From: Modestobacter roseus
GTDB lineage: Bacteria > Actinomycetota > Actinomycetes > Mycobacteriales > Geodermatophilaceae
Direction: 5' to 3'
NCBI RefSeq assembly: GCF_007994135.1
Contig: NZ_VLKF01000001.1
Location: 806,001-870,000, forward strand
DNA: 64,000 bases
In this document: piece by piece, positions 42,196 through 50,446 of the stretch
How positions within the stretch are numbered: the stretch's first letter is position 1
Layout: each line of letters begins with the position of its first letter
Position numbers and translations under genes: made by a program
Notes under the pieces: generated by a model
The model's database searches: none
The model's input: only the letters and a program-made list of their open reading frames with translations
What the model was told of the DNA's origin: nothing

Positions 42196-43313
42196 GCCGC
42201 ACGCTCGTCGTCACGAACGACTTCCCGCCCCGGCAGGGCGGCATCCAGACCTTCGTGGCGGCGCTGCTGGCCACCCGCCCGCCGGAGTCGCTGGTCGTGC
42301 TGGCCTCCGACCACCCGGGGGCCGCCGAGCACGACGCGCGGCTGCCCTACCCGGTGGTCCGGGCCGGCACCGGGATGCTGCTGCCCACCCCGGACGCCAC
42401 CCGCACCGCGGCCCGGCTGGCGCGCGAGCACGGCTGCGACACGGTGTTCTTCGGCGCGGCGGCCCCGCTGGGGCTGATGGCCCCCGCCCTGCGCCGCTCC
42501 GGGGTCCGTCGGCTGGTCGGGGCCACCCACGGGCACGAGACCGGCTGGGTCGCGCTGCCCGCGGCGCGGCAGCTGATGCAGCGGATCGCGGCGGGGCTCG
42601 ACGAACTCACCTACATCAGCGCCTACACCCGGGACCGGCTCGCCCCGGCGCTCGGGGACCGCACGGTGCTCAGCCAGCTGTCCCCGGGGGTCGACGTCGA
42701 CCTGTTCACCCCCGACGCCGACGGCTCCTCCGTGCGCGAGCGCTACGGGCTCGGCGGGGCGCCGGTCGTCGTCTGCGTCTCCCGGCTGGTGCCCCGCAAG
42801 GGGCAGGACGTGCTCGTCGCGGGCTGGACGCAGGTGCTCGCCCGGCACCCGGACGCCCGGCTGCTGCTGGTCGGCGGCGGTCCGCTGGAGCTGCGGCTGC
42901 GCCGCGAGATCGCGAACCGCGGGCTCGGTGGCTCGGTGGTGCTCACCGGCGGCGTGCCGGCCGGTGAGCTGCCCGCGCACTACGCCGCCGGCGACGTCTT
43001 CGCCATGCCCTGCCGCACCCGCCGCGCGGGCCTGGACGTCGAGGGGCTGGGCATGGTGTTCCTCGAGGCGGCCGCCTGCGGCCGGCCGGTGGTCGCCGGT
43101 ACGTCCGGCGGCGCCCCGGAGACCGTCCGCGAGGGCGAGACCGGGCACGTCGTCGACCCGCGCTCGCCCACCGCCGTCGCCGGGGTGCTCGGCGACCTGC
43201 TCGACGACCCGGCCCGGGCCCGCGCCATGGGGGCCGCGGGCCGGGCGTGGGTCGAGCAGCGCTGGTCCTGGACGACCATCGCCGGCACCTTCGCCCGGCT
43301 GCTGTCGGGCTGA
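42192..43313 (+). CDS. pimB: GT4 glycosyltransferase, PimB'-like phosphatidylinositol mannosyltransferase
   Basis: A 373-residue retaining glycosyltransferase. The N-terminus VVTNDFPPRQGGIQTFVAAL, the acceptor-side ATHGHETGWVALP, the donor-site VVVCVSRLVPRKGQD, and the EX7E-type motif EGLGMVFLEAAACGRPVVAG match PimB' (Rv2188c), which adds the second mannose to PIM1 in mycobacteria. The neighbourhood with fadD15 and ripC is conserved, which supports the assignment. GTG 42192 overlaps the M48 stop. It converges on the FadD gene. Whether this organism makes PIMs is not shown here. Confidence 0.88.
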   Translation: MSRTLVVTNDFPPRQGGIQTFVAALLATRPPESLVVLASDHPGAAEHDARLPYPVVRAGTGMLLPTPDATRTAARLAREHGCDTVFFGAAAPLGLMAPALRRSGVRRLVGATHGHETGWVALPAARQLMQRIAAGLDELTYISAYTRDRLAPALGDRTVLSQLSPGVDVDLFTPDADGSSVRERYGLGGAPVVVCVSRLVPRKGQDVLVAGWTQVLARHPDARLLLVGGGPLELRLRREIANRGLGGSVVLTGGVPAGELPAHYAAGDVFAMPCRTRRAGLDVEGLGMVFLEAAACGRPVVAGTSGGAPETVREGETGHVVDPRSPTAVAGVLGDLLDDPARARAMGAAGRAWVEQRWSWTTIAGTFARLLSG

Positions 43314-43339
43314 GGTGCCGGCGGCGCCCCGCGGGGTGG

Positions 43340-45133
43340 CTACTTCCGGTAGATCGCCTCGACCTCGTCGCCGAACTCCTTCATCACCACGCCCCGCTTG
43401 AGCTTCAGGCTCGGGGTGAGGGTGCCGTTGGCCTCGGTGAAGTCCTCGGCGAGCACCCGGTACTTCTTGATCGCCTCGGCGTGCGACACGGCCTTGTTGG
43501 CGTCGGCGACCGCGGTGTCGAGCTCGGCCAGCACCTCGGGGTCGTCACGCAGCTGGGCGGCGGTGAGCGACTCGTCCCTGCCGCGGCTCTTCAGCCAGGC
43601 CGGCAGCGCCTCCGCGTCCAGGGTGACCAGCGCGGCGATGAACGGCCGCTGGTCGCCGACGACGATGCACTGGCTGACCAGCTTGTGCGCCCGCAGCCGG
43701 TCCTCCAGCACGGCCGGGGCGACGTTCTTGCCACCGGCGGTCACCAGGATCTCCTTCTTGCGGCCGGTGATCCGCAGGAAGCCCTGCTCGTCGAGCTCAC
43801 CGAGGTCGCCGGTGTGGAACCAGCCGTCGGCGTCGATCGCCTCGCGGGTGGCCTGCTCGTTCCGCCAGTAGCCACGCATCACGATGCCGCCGCGCAGCAG
43901 CACCTCGCCGTCCTCGGCGATGGCGGCGTCGACCCCGGGCAGCGGGCGGCCCACCGTGCCGATCCGGATGGCGGCGTCGTGGTTGACCGCAGCAGCCGCG
44001 GTGGTCTCGGTGAGGCCGTAGCCCTCGTAGATGGTCACGCCCAGCCCGCGGAAGAAGTGGCCCAGCCGCTCGCCGAGCGGCGCGCCACCGGAGACGGCGC
44101 CGGCGCAGTGCCCGCCCAGGGCGGCGCGCAGCTTGCCGTAGACCAGCCGGTCGAACAGGGCGTGCTGCAGCCGCAGCCCCAGGCCCGGGCCGCCGGTGTC
44201 CTGCGCGCGGGACCAGTCGACGGCCACCTGCGCGGCCCGGTCGAAGATCTTGCCCTTCCCGTCGCCCTCCGCCTTGGCCTTCGCGCCGTTGTAGACCTTC
44301 TCGAACACCCGGGGGACGGCGAGCACGAACGTCGGCTGGAACCTGCCGAGGTCGCCGACCAGGTCGGCGACGTCGGGGGTGTGCCCGATGACCGTGCGGG
44401 CGTCGACGGCGCCGACCTGCAGCACCCGGGCCAGCACGTGCGCCAGCGGGATGAACAGCAGCATCGAGCCGTCGGGGTTGATGAAGCGGTCGAGCAGGGT
44501 GATCCCGTTGCGGACCTCGAACAGGAAGTTGCCGTGGGTCAGCTCGCAGCCCTTGGGCCGCCCGGTGGTGCCGCTGGTGTAGATCAGCGTGGCCAGGCTG
44601 TCCGAGCCGAGGGTGCGGCGGCGGGCCGCCAGCTCCTCGTCGGGGACGTCGGCCCCGGCGGTGGTCAGCTGGTCGAGCGCGCCGTCGTCGATGACCCACA
44701 CCGGGCCCAGGTCCGCGGCTTCACCGCGCACCGACTCGACGTCGTCGGCGTGCCGGGTGCTCTCGACGAAGATCCCCCGGGCGCCGGAGTCGGCGAGGAT
44801 CCAGGCGATCTGGTCGGGGCTGGACGTCTCGTAGACCGGCACGACGACGGCGCCGGCGGTCCAGATGGCGTAGTCCAGGACCGTCCACTCGTACCGGGTG
44901 CGCGCCAGCAGGCCCACCCGGTCGCCCGGGCCGATCCCGGCGGCCACCAGCCCCTTGGCGACGCCGGCGACCTCCGCGGCGAACTGCGCCCAGGTCACGT
45001 CCCGCCACTCGCCGTCGACCTGTCGCCGCAGACCCACGTCGTGCGGGTGTTCGGTCGCGTTGCGGGTGACCATGTCCGTCAGGGCGTCATCGGCCCCCAC
45101 GGTGGCGGTGGGGGGAACGCTCAGCTCGCGCAC
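43340..45133 (-). CDS. Long-chain fatty-acid-CoA ligase (FadD15-like)
   Basis: A 597-residue AMP-forming ligase that activates long-chain fatty acids. The AMP-binding signature is LIYTSGTTGRPKGCELTH, with YEGYGLTETTAAAAVN and GWFHTGDLGELDEQGFLRITGRKKE downstream and the acyl-adenylate lysine region near the C-terminus (TPSLKLKRGVVMKEF). The start is GTG 45133 with AGAGAGGA-type purines upstream. In mycobacteria fadD15 (Rv2187) also lies beside pimB. A TAGATT near 45207 may be its -10. It may supply acyl-CoA for phospholipids or mannoside acylation. Confidence 0.93.
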   Translation of the reverse strand: MRELSVPPTATVGADDALTDMVTRNATEHPHDVGLRRQVDGEWRDVTWAQFAAEVAGVAKGLVAAGIGPGDRVGLLARTRYEWTVLDYAIWTAGAVVVPVYETSSPDQIAWILADSGARGIFVESTRHADDVESVRGEAADLGPVWVIDDGALDQLTTAGADVPDEELAARRRTLGSDSLATLIYTSGTTGRPKGCELTHGNFLFEVRNGITLLDRFINPDGSMLLFIPLAHVLARVLQVGAVDARTVIGHTPDVADLVGDLGRFQPTFVLAVPRVFEKVYNGAKAKAEGDGKGKIFDRAAQVAVDWSRAQDTGGPGLGLRLQHALFDRLVYGKLRAALGGHCAGAVSGGAPLGERLGHFFRGLGVTIYEGYGLTETTAAAAVNHDAAIRIGTVGRPLPGVDAAIAEDGEVLLRGGIVMRGYWRNEQATREAIDADGWFHTGDLGELDEQGFLRITGRKKEILVTAGGKNVAPAVLEDRLRAHKLVSQCIVVGDQRPFIAALVTLDAEALPAWLKSRGRDESLTAAQLRDDPEVLAELDTAVADANKAVSHAEAIKKYRVLAEDFTEANGTLTPSLKLKRGVVMKEFGDEVEAIYRK

Positions 45134-45298
45134 GCCGGTCCTCTCTGCCCCGCCCGGGCAGGAGGCGCCGTCGCCTCCCGGACCCGGACGCTGGGTCGGG
45201 GTGTCAATCTAGTCCGGAAGGCCCCCGGGGAGCACTGCAACGACCCCCGACCGGGGCAGCCGGCCCGGTCACGGCCCGGGGCGGTCCCGGTCGGCGAC

Positions 45299-45304
45299 TA
45301 CCCT
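45299..45304 (+). promoter_or_regulatory. -10 element of the SRPBCC-ArsA-ROK operon (leaderless)
   Basis: TACCCT, seven bases, then ATG 45312. Confidence 0.6.
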
Positions 45305-45311
45305 GCGGCGC

Positions 45312-45743
45312 ATGGCCGACCAGTCCACCCAGTCGATCGTCGTCGACGCGCCCGCGGCCCAGGTGATGGCCGTGATCGCCGACTTCCCGTCGTACCCGCA
45401 GTGGGTGGCCGCGGCGAAGACCGTCGAGGTGCTCGAGACCGGACCCGACGGCCGGGCCCGCCGGGTGCACTTCGTCATCGACGCGGGGCCGGTGAGCGAC
45501 GACTACGAGCTGGCCTACACCTGGGACGGCGACCGCGCGGTGCACTGGACCCTGGTGCACGGCCAGATGCAGAAGCAGCAGGACGGCTCCTACACCCTGG
45601 ACGAGGCCGGCGGGCGCACGACGGTCACCTACTCGATCACCATCGACCTGTCGATCCCGATGCTCGGGCTGATCAAGCGCCGGGCCGAGAAGGTCATCCT
45701 GGACACCGCGCTCAAGGAGCTCAAGAAGCGCGTCGAGGGCTGA
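45312..45743 (+). CDS. SRPBCC family (START-like) lipid/hydrophobe-binding protein
   Basis: A 143-residue protein with the helix-grip fold. It opens TQSIVVDAPAAQVMAVIADFPSYPQWV (in outline), the usual polyketide-cyclase/dehydrase-like start, followed by KTVEVLETGPDGRARRVHF and the long C-terminal helix RRAEKVILDTALKELKKRVE. Ligand unknown. It resembles Rv2185c. It is first of a four-gene operon with an ArsA-like ATPase, a CxxC protein and glucokinase; spacing to the next gene is one base. Confidence 0.9.
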   Translation: MADQSTQSIVVDAPAAQVMAVIADFPSYPQWVAAAKTVEVLETGPDGRARRVHFVIDAGPVSDDYELAYTWDGDRAVHWTLVHGQMQKQQDGSYTLDEAGGRTTVTYSITIDLSIPMLGLIKRRAEKVILDTALKELKKRVEG

Positions 45744-45744
45744 G

Positions 45745-46923
45745 GTGCAGACCCTCCTCGTCACCGGTCCCGGCGGGGCCGGCAGCTCCACCGTGGCCGC
45801 GGCCACGGCGCTCCGGCTGGCCGCCACCGGCACCCGCTGCCTGCTGCTGACCGACGCCGCGCCCCGCGTGCCGGGCCTCTCCGACGCGGTTGCCGTCGAG
45901 GTGGTCGGGGCCCAGCCGGCGGTGCAGCAGGTGTGGAGCCGGCATGTCGAGCAGCTGGCCGGCGTCCTGCCGATGCACGTGCTCCCACCGGCCACCTCGG
46001 TCGTCCCGGTGCCGGGGGTCGACCGCGTCGCGCTGCTGGCCGCGCTGGCCGGCCACGCCGCCAGCGGGCGGTTCGACGTCGTGGTCGTCGATGCGGGGCC
46101 GACGCCGGCCGCCCTGTCCCTGCTGACCCTGCCCGGCGCGTTGCGCTGGTGGCTCGGCCAGCTGGCGCCCACCCGGCTGCGGGTGCTCGCCAGCCTGCGG
46201 GCGGCGGCCGCGTCGGGGCGGCCGAACGGCATCGCGGGGGCGCTGGCCGGCGCCGAGGGGCTCGAGCAGCTGGTCGACCGGGTGCCGTTGGACGACCCGG
46301 CCCGCACCGCGGTGCACGTGGTGCTGCGGCCCGATGCCACCGCCGCCGACGAGCTGCGCTCCGCCGCCACCGCCCTGGGGGTGCTCGGGCAGCAGGTCGC
46401 GTCGGTCACGGCCGCCCGGCTGCTGCCCGGCGGCACGGGGGAGTGGTGGACCGCGCGTGCGGCGGCGCAGACCGGTGCGCTGCGCGAGCTCGCCGACCTG
46501 GCCGGGGCCGTCCGGCAGGTCGCCGAGGCCGCGGTCACCCCGCGGACCCCGGCCGCCCTGTCCGCCCTGGACGCCGCCGTGCCGGAGACGCCCGCCGTCG
46601 GCGGACCGCGGCCGGGGGTGCCGCGCACCAGCCGGTCGGCGGCGGGGGAGTGGCTGCTGGAGCTGACCCTGCCCTTCGCCCGGCGGGGCGAGGTGGAGCT
46701 CACCCGGTGGGCCGACGACCTGGTGGTCACCGCGGCGGGTGTGCGGCGGTCCTTCCCGCTGGACCCGCTGCTGCGCCGGTGCACCGTCTCCGGCGGGGCG
46801 CTCGACGACGCCGGGACCGCCACGGCCACCCTGGCGGTGCGCTTCACACCCGATCCCGCACAGTGGCCCGCCGGCCTGCTCCCCACCGATCCGCACCCCT
46901 CCGACGACCAGGAGACACCGTGA
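45745..46923 (+). CDS. ArsA/GET3-like ATPase homologue with altered P-loop
   Basis: A 392-residue protein of the anion-transporting ATPase family (Rv2184c-like). The N-terminal loop reads TGPGGAGSSTVAAATALRLA. Both the signature lysine (GKGG becomes GPGG) and the Walker lysine (GKST becomes GSST) are missing. A switch-like VVVDAGPTPAALSLLTLPGA remains, as does a C-terminal GXFA-type beta domain. It may bind nucleotide weakly or act without hydrolysis. Lysine-poor GPGG loops occur in related actinobacterial proteins, so this is likely a family trait. It overlaps the next gene. Confidence 0.82.
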   Translation: MQTLLVTGPGGAGSSTVAAATALRLAATGTRCLLLTDAAPRVPGLSDAVAVEVVGAQPAVQQVWSRHVEQLAGVLPMHVLPPATSVVPVPGVDRVALLAALAGHAASGRFDVVVVDAGPTPAALSLLTLPGALRWWLGQLAPTRLRVLASLRAAAASGRPNGIAGALAGAEGLEQLVDRVPLDDPARTAVHVVLRPDATAADELRSAATALGVLGQQVASVTAARLLPGGTGEWWTARAAAQTGALRELADLAGAVRQVAEAAVTPRTPAALSALDAAVPETPAVGGPRPGVPRTSRSAAGEWLLELTLPFARRGEVELTRWADDLVVTAAGVRRSFPLDPLLRRCTVSGGALDDAGTATATLAVRFTPDPAQWPAGLLPTDPHPSDDQETP

Positions 46924-47348
46924 CCGCGCCGGGACAGGACTGGATCGAGCAGGCTCGACGCCTGGTGGCCGGTCTGGCCGAGCACCCCGCTGCCGAGAAG
47001 CTGGCCGCAGGTGGCCTCGCCGGTGCGCTCGGTGGGCTGCTCGGCGGCGCGGCGACCAGCACCGGCGCCCAGGACCACCCGGTGGGTGACTGCCGCTGGT
47101 GCCCCGTGTGCACCGGACTGGCCGCACTCCGGGAGCGTCGTCCCGACGTGGTGGACGCCGTCGCCGACGTGCTCGTCACGGCGGCCGAGGCGCTGCGCGC
47201 CCACGCCGGCACCGGTGCCCGTGACGCCACGGACCCCACCACCCCCGATGACGGCGCCCGTGAGCCGGGTGCCCCTGCCTCGACCGAGGAGCCCGTGTCC
47301 CACCCGCACCCCCGCACCGCCCGCGTCCAGCGGATCGACGTCGCGTGA
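46920..47348 (+). CDS. Conserved CxxCPxC small protein (DUF5304-like?), function unknown
   Basis: A 142-residue protein. A helical N-terminus (QDWIEQARRLVAGLAEHP) and a Gly/Ala-rich hydrophobic run precede the motif DCRWCPVCTGLAALRERRPDVV, whose cysteines could bind metal (shown in outline). The last 60 residues are Ala/Thr/Pro-rich and disordered. Similar proteins sit between ArsA-like and ROK kinase genes in Streptomyces, which I recall as DUF5304, but this is from memory. GTG 46920 overlaps the previous stop as GTGA and its own stop overlaps the glucokinase start. Confidence 0.75.
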   Translation: MTAPGQDWIEQARRLVAGLAEHPAAEKLAAGGLAGALGGLLGGAATSTGAQDHPVGDCRWCPVCTGLAALRERRPDVVDAVADVLVTAAEALRAHAGTGARDATDPTTPDDGAREPGAPASTEEPVSHPHPRTARVQRIDVA

Positions 47349-48346
47349 GCGGCCCCGACCGCACGCCGCCCGCCGCTGAGCTGCCCGCGCTGGGCATCGA
47401 CATCGGCGGGACCAAGGTCGCCGGTGGCGTCGTCGCCGCCGACGGCACGATCCTCGACACCGCCCGCCGGGCCACGCCGGGGAAGTCGGTGTCGGCCACC
47501 GAGGACGCGATCGCCGCGGTCGTCGACGAGCTGGCCGAGCGCCACGGCGGCCCCCTGGTCGGCGTCGGCGTCGGCGCGGCCGGCTGGTTCGACCGCACCG
47601 GCGACACCGTGCTGTTCAGCCCGCACCTGGCCTGGCGCAACCAGTCGCTGCGCAAGGACCTCGGCGCGCGGCTGCAGCGCCCGCTGTGGGTGGGCAACGA
47701 CGCCGACGCCGCCGCCTGGGCCGAGTACCGCTACGGGGCGGCCCGCGGCAGTGACCTGGTGCTGATGATCACGCTGGGCACCGGCATCGGCGGCGGGCTG
47801 GTCATCGACGGCCGGCTGCAGCGCGGCGCGCACGGGGTGGCCGGCGAGTGGGGGCACATGCGGGTCGTGCCCGACGGCCGGCTCTGCGCCTGCGGCAACC
47901 GCGGCTGCTGGGAGCAGTACGCCAGCGGCAACGCCCTGGGGCACACCGCCCGGGAGGTCGCGCAGAACTCCCCGGCGGCTGCCGCGGCGCTGATCGACCG
48001 GGTGGGCGGTGACCTCGAGGGGATCACCGGTGAGGTCGTCGCGCGGGCCGCGGCCGACGGCGACCCGCTGGCCGGTGAGCTGCTCGCGGAGGTCGGGTCC
48101 TGGCTGGGGCAGGGCATCGCCGACCTCTCCGCCGTCCTCGACCCCGAGGTCGTGGTGATCGGCGGCGGGGTCAGCGTGCTCGGCGAGACGGTCCTCGGGC
48201 CCGCCCGGCAGCGGCTGGAACGGGCGCTGCCCGGGCGCGGCTTCCGGCCCGGCCCGCGGGTGGTGGCCGCCGAGCTCGGGGCGCAGGCCGGGCTGGTCGG
48301 CGCCGCCGACCTGGTGCGCCGGGCGGTCGCGGACGGCGACGCCTGA
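47345..48346 (+). CDS. ROK family glucokinase
   Basis: A 333-residue sugar kinase. The ATP phosphate-1 motif is LGIDIGGTKVAGGV, the sugar-binding region is VGVGAAGWFD and WVGNDADAAAWAEYRYG, and the zinc-binding ROK signature is CACGNRGCWEQYASG with the ligand His in GEWGHM. It most likely phosphorylates glucose with ATP, as for actinobacterial Glk enzymes. No helix-turn-helix is present, so it is not a ROK repressor. GTG 47345 overlaps the preceding gene as GTGA. Confidence 0.92.
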   Translation: MSGPDRTPPAAELPALGIDIGGTKVAGGVVAADGTILDTARRATPGKSVSATEDAIAAVVDELAERHGGPLVGVGVGAAGWFDRTGDTVLFSPHLAWRNQSLRKDLGARLQRPLWVGNDADAAAWAEYRYGAARGSDLVLMITLGTGIGGGLVIDGRLQRGAHGVAGEWGHMRVVPDGRLCACGNRGCWEQYASGNALGHTAREVAQNSPAAAAALIDRVGGDLEGITGEVVARAAADGDPLAGELLAEVGSWLGQGIADLSAVLDPEVVVIGGGVSVLGETVLGPARQRLERALPGRGFRPGPRVVAAELGAQAGLVGAADLVRRAVADGDA

Positions 48347-48408
48347 CCGCCGGGAGGCGGGTGGGCCGGCCGCGGGGCCCGGAGGCTCCCCGGGCGGGAC
48401 GCGGTCAG
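48343..48408. terminator. Possible terminator between glucokinase and the TIGR00300 gene
   Basis: CTGACCGC (48343-48350) pairs with GCGGTCAG (48401-48408), enclosing a GC-rich inner region with CCCGG/CCGGG. The gene pair is convergent. Confidence 0.4.
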
Positions 48409-48466
48409 CGGCTCGCCGCAGGCCGGGGACGCCACCTGGCCGCGGTGTCGGCCGGGCGGCCGACGG

Positions 48467-49702
48467 TCAGCACAGCTCGCGGGCCAGCTGCTCGAGGAAC
48501 AGGCCGATGTCGGTGACGATGCCCATCGCCTGGGCGCTGCCGCGGTCGGCCAGCTTGGTCACCGTGGCCGGGTTGATGTCCACGCAGACCAGCGGCACCG
48601 ACGCCGGCAGCAGGTTCCCGGTGGCGATCGAGTGCAGCATCGTGGCCACCATGATCGCGAAGCCGACGTCGGGCAGCTGGGCGCGCATCGCCCGCTGACC
48701 GTCGATCACGTCGGTGAGCACGTCGGGCAGCGGTCCGTCGTCGCGCACCGAGCCGACCAGCACGAACGGCTTGCCCGCCTGGACCATCGCGTGCATCACC
48801 CCGCCGGTGAGCACCCCGGACTCCACGGCCGCGGCGATCGACCCGGCCGCCCGGATCGTGTTGATCGCCCGGATGTGGTGCTCGTGGCCGTGCGGCACCC
48901 CGGCGCCCCGGGACAGGTCGACGCCGAGCGAGGTGCCGAACAGGGCCGATTCGATGTCGTGGGTGGCCAGCGCGTTCCCGGCGAACAGCACGTCGACGTA
49001 CCCGGCGCGCACCAGCCGGACCATCGCCGGTGCCGCGCCGGTGTGCACGACCGCCGGGCCCCCGACCCACAGCACCCGCTTCCCGGCGGCCTTCACCTCC
49101 CGCATCCGCTCGGCGATCTGGCGCACCAGCAGCGCCTGGGGCTTCTCGCTGGAGACCGCCGAGGACATGAAGCCGAAGTCCTCCTCCTCGCCGCGGGCCA
49201 CCTGCGGGGTCATCTCCACCCGTACCCCGCCGGCGCCGCAGACGACGGCCTCCCCGGCCCGCACGTCGCTGACCGGGACGGTGCGCACGACCGGCCGGCC
49301 GGCGCGGGTGTCCACCACCAGGCCGCAGTCCATCTCGGCCCGGTCGACGGCGAGCCACTCGCCGTCCAGCCGGACGAAGGTGTCCAGGTTGGTGGTCGAG
49401 TAGAAGTCCTCGGGGAAGACGCCGTCGGCCGGCGCCGGGCGGGTGGTCGCCGTGCCGGGGTCGAGGGCGTTCGCGCCGTGGGTCTGCAGCCGCATGACGA
49501 TCCGCTCGAGCAGGTCGGCGTCCCCGGCCCGGACCTCGACCAGCGCCCGTGACTCGTCCTCGTGCTGGCGGCCGAGCTCCAGGTCGTCGATCCGGTAGTC
49601 GCCGCCGTACTCCAAGACGTCGTCGAGCACCCGGGCGAGGATCCCGGTGTCCATCAGGTGGCCGGTCAGCGCGACCACGGTGCGGTGCGGGTGGCTGCTC
49701 AT
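48467..49702 (-). CDS. TIGR00300 (LOR/SDH-type) protein, candidate ornithine cyclodeaminase
   Basis: A 411-residue protein. The N-terminal part contains HLMDTGILARVLDDVLEYGGDY and ALVEVRAGDADLLERI, the LOR/SDH bifunctional conserved domain. The C-terminal part has VLWVGGPAVVHTGAAPAM, FAGNALATHDIESALFGTSLG and VGSVRDDGPLPDVL. Proteins of this group in methanogens, and the domain fused in cyanobacterial ArgZ/AgrE, convert ornithine to proline. That activity is a reasonable but unproven call here. ATG 49702 follows TAGCGT by seven bases. It is monocistronic. Confidence 0.85.
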   Translation of the reverse strand: MSSHPHRTVVALTGHLMDTGILARVLDDVLEYGGDYRIDDLELGRQHEDESRALVEVRAGDADLLERIVMRLQTHGANALDPGTATTRPAPADGVFPEDFYSTTNLDTFVRLDGEWLAVDRAEMDCGLVVDTRAGRPVVRTVPVSDVRAGEAVVCGAGGVRVEMTPQVARGEEEDFGFMSSAVSSEKPQALLVRQIAERMREVKAAGKRVLWVGGPAVVHTGAAPAMVRLVRAGYVDVLFAGNALATHDIESALFGTSLGVDLSRGAGVPHGHEHHIRAINTIRAAGSIAAAVESGVLTGGVMHAMVQAGKPFVLVGSVRDDGPLPDVLTDVIDGQRAMRAQLPDVGFAIMVATMLHSIATGNLLPASVPLVCVDINPATVTKLADRGSAQAMGIVTDIGLFLEQLARELC

Positions 49703-49709
49703 GCCGGGG

Positions 49710-49715
49710 ACGCTA
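49710..49715 (-). promoter_or_regulatory. -10 element of the TIGR00300 gene (leaderless)
   Basis: TAGCGT on the minus strand, seven bases before ATG 49702. Confidence 0.6.
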
Positions 49716-49756
49716 GGGGAGCCGGCCGCCGCGGAGAAGGCCGTCGGCCGAGGTGC

Positions 49757-50446
49757 CTAGACGACCGCGCCGTCGTCGCCGTCGTCGGAGCGGTCGCGCA
49801 TGCGGGAGACCAGGATGCCGACCCCGCCCACCAGGGCCGCGACGCCGAACACGAGCCCGGCCTCGAGGGTCAGGCCCACCCGGCCGGGGACGATCACCAG
49901 CACCGCGCCGACCGCGATGAGCAGCATCGCCGTCAGCGACGCCGGCGCGAGCACCGGCAGCGGCGGCGGGGGCGGGGGCTCGTAGTGCTCCTCCGGCAGG
50001 TCGAGGACCGAGACCTCCGCGGGCGGGGGCGGCGGGTCGTCGCGGGGCTCCTCGTCGACGACGGTGCGCCCGTGCTCGGCCTCGAAGGCGGCCACGATCC
50101 GGGCGAACTCGGCGTCGTCGTCGGTGACGGCGCCCGGGCGGCGGGCCGGCTGGTCGACGGCGGGCCCGGCCACCGGTTCCGCGGCGTGCTGCTCGACGAC
50201 GACCCGCGCCTCGGCGCTGCGGGCGCGGTCGACGAACAACCGGTCCGAGGGCGGGCTGGGCAGGTAGACGTTGCGGGTGTAGGGCGCCACGTCGGTCGAC
50301 GGCTCCAGGTAGGCGGCGATGCCGGCGGCGGCGAGCACGTCGAGCAGGTGCTCACCGACGCGCGGGTCCACGTCGCGCAGCGGGTGCCACAGCGGTGCGT
50401 CCAGTCCGTTGTCCCGGCGGCCGCGCCCGCGGCGGGGCAGCGTCAC
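49757..50446 (-). CDS. Membrane protein with Pro-rich linker, function unknown
   Basis: A 229-residue protein. The first 90 residues form a soluble region with DAPLWHPLRDVDPRVGEHLLDVLAAAGIAAYLEPS (outline), a pattern of actinobacterial hypotheticals that resembles a DUF2007-type small fold. An acidic and Pro-rich linker (DDPPPPPAE, EPPPPPPLPV) leads to two C-terminal helices, SLTAMLLIAVGAVLVIVPGRVG and FGVAALVGGVGILVSRM. GTG 50446 overlaps the hydrolase stop as GTGA, so the two genes are coupled. Confidence 0.8.
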   Translation of the reverse strand: MTLPRRGRGRRDNGLDAPLWHPLRDVDPRVGEHLLDVLAAAGIAAYLEPSTDVAPYTRNVYLPSPPSDRLFVDRARSAEARVVVEQHAAEPVAGPAVDQPARRPGAVTDDDAEFARIVAAFEAEHGRTVVDEEPRDDPPPPPAEVSVLDLPEEHYEPPPPPPLPVLAPASLTAMLLIAVGAVLVIVPGRVGLTLEAGLVFGVAALVGGVGILVSRMRDRSDDGDDGAVV

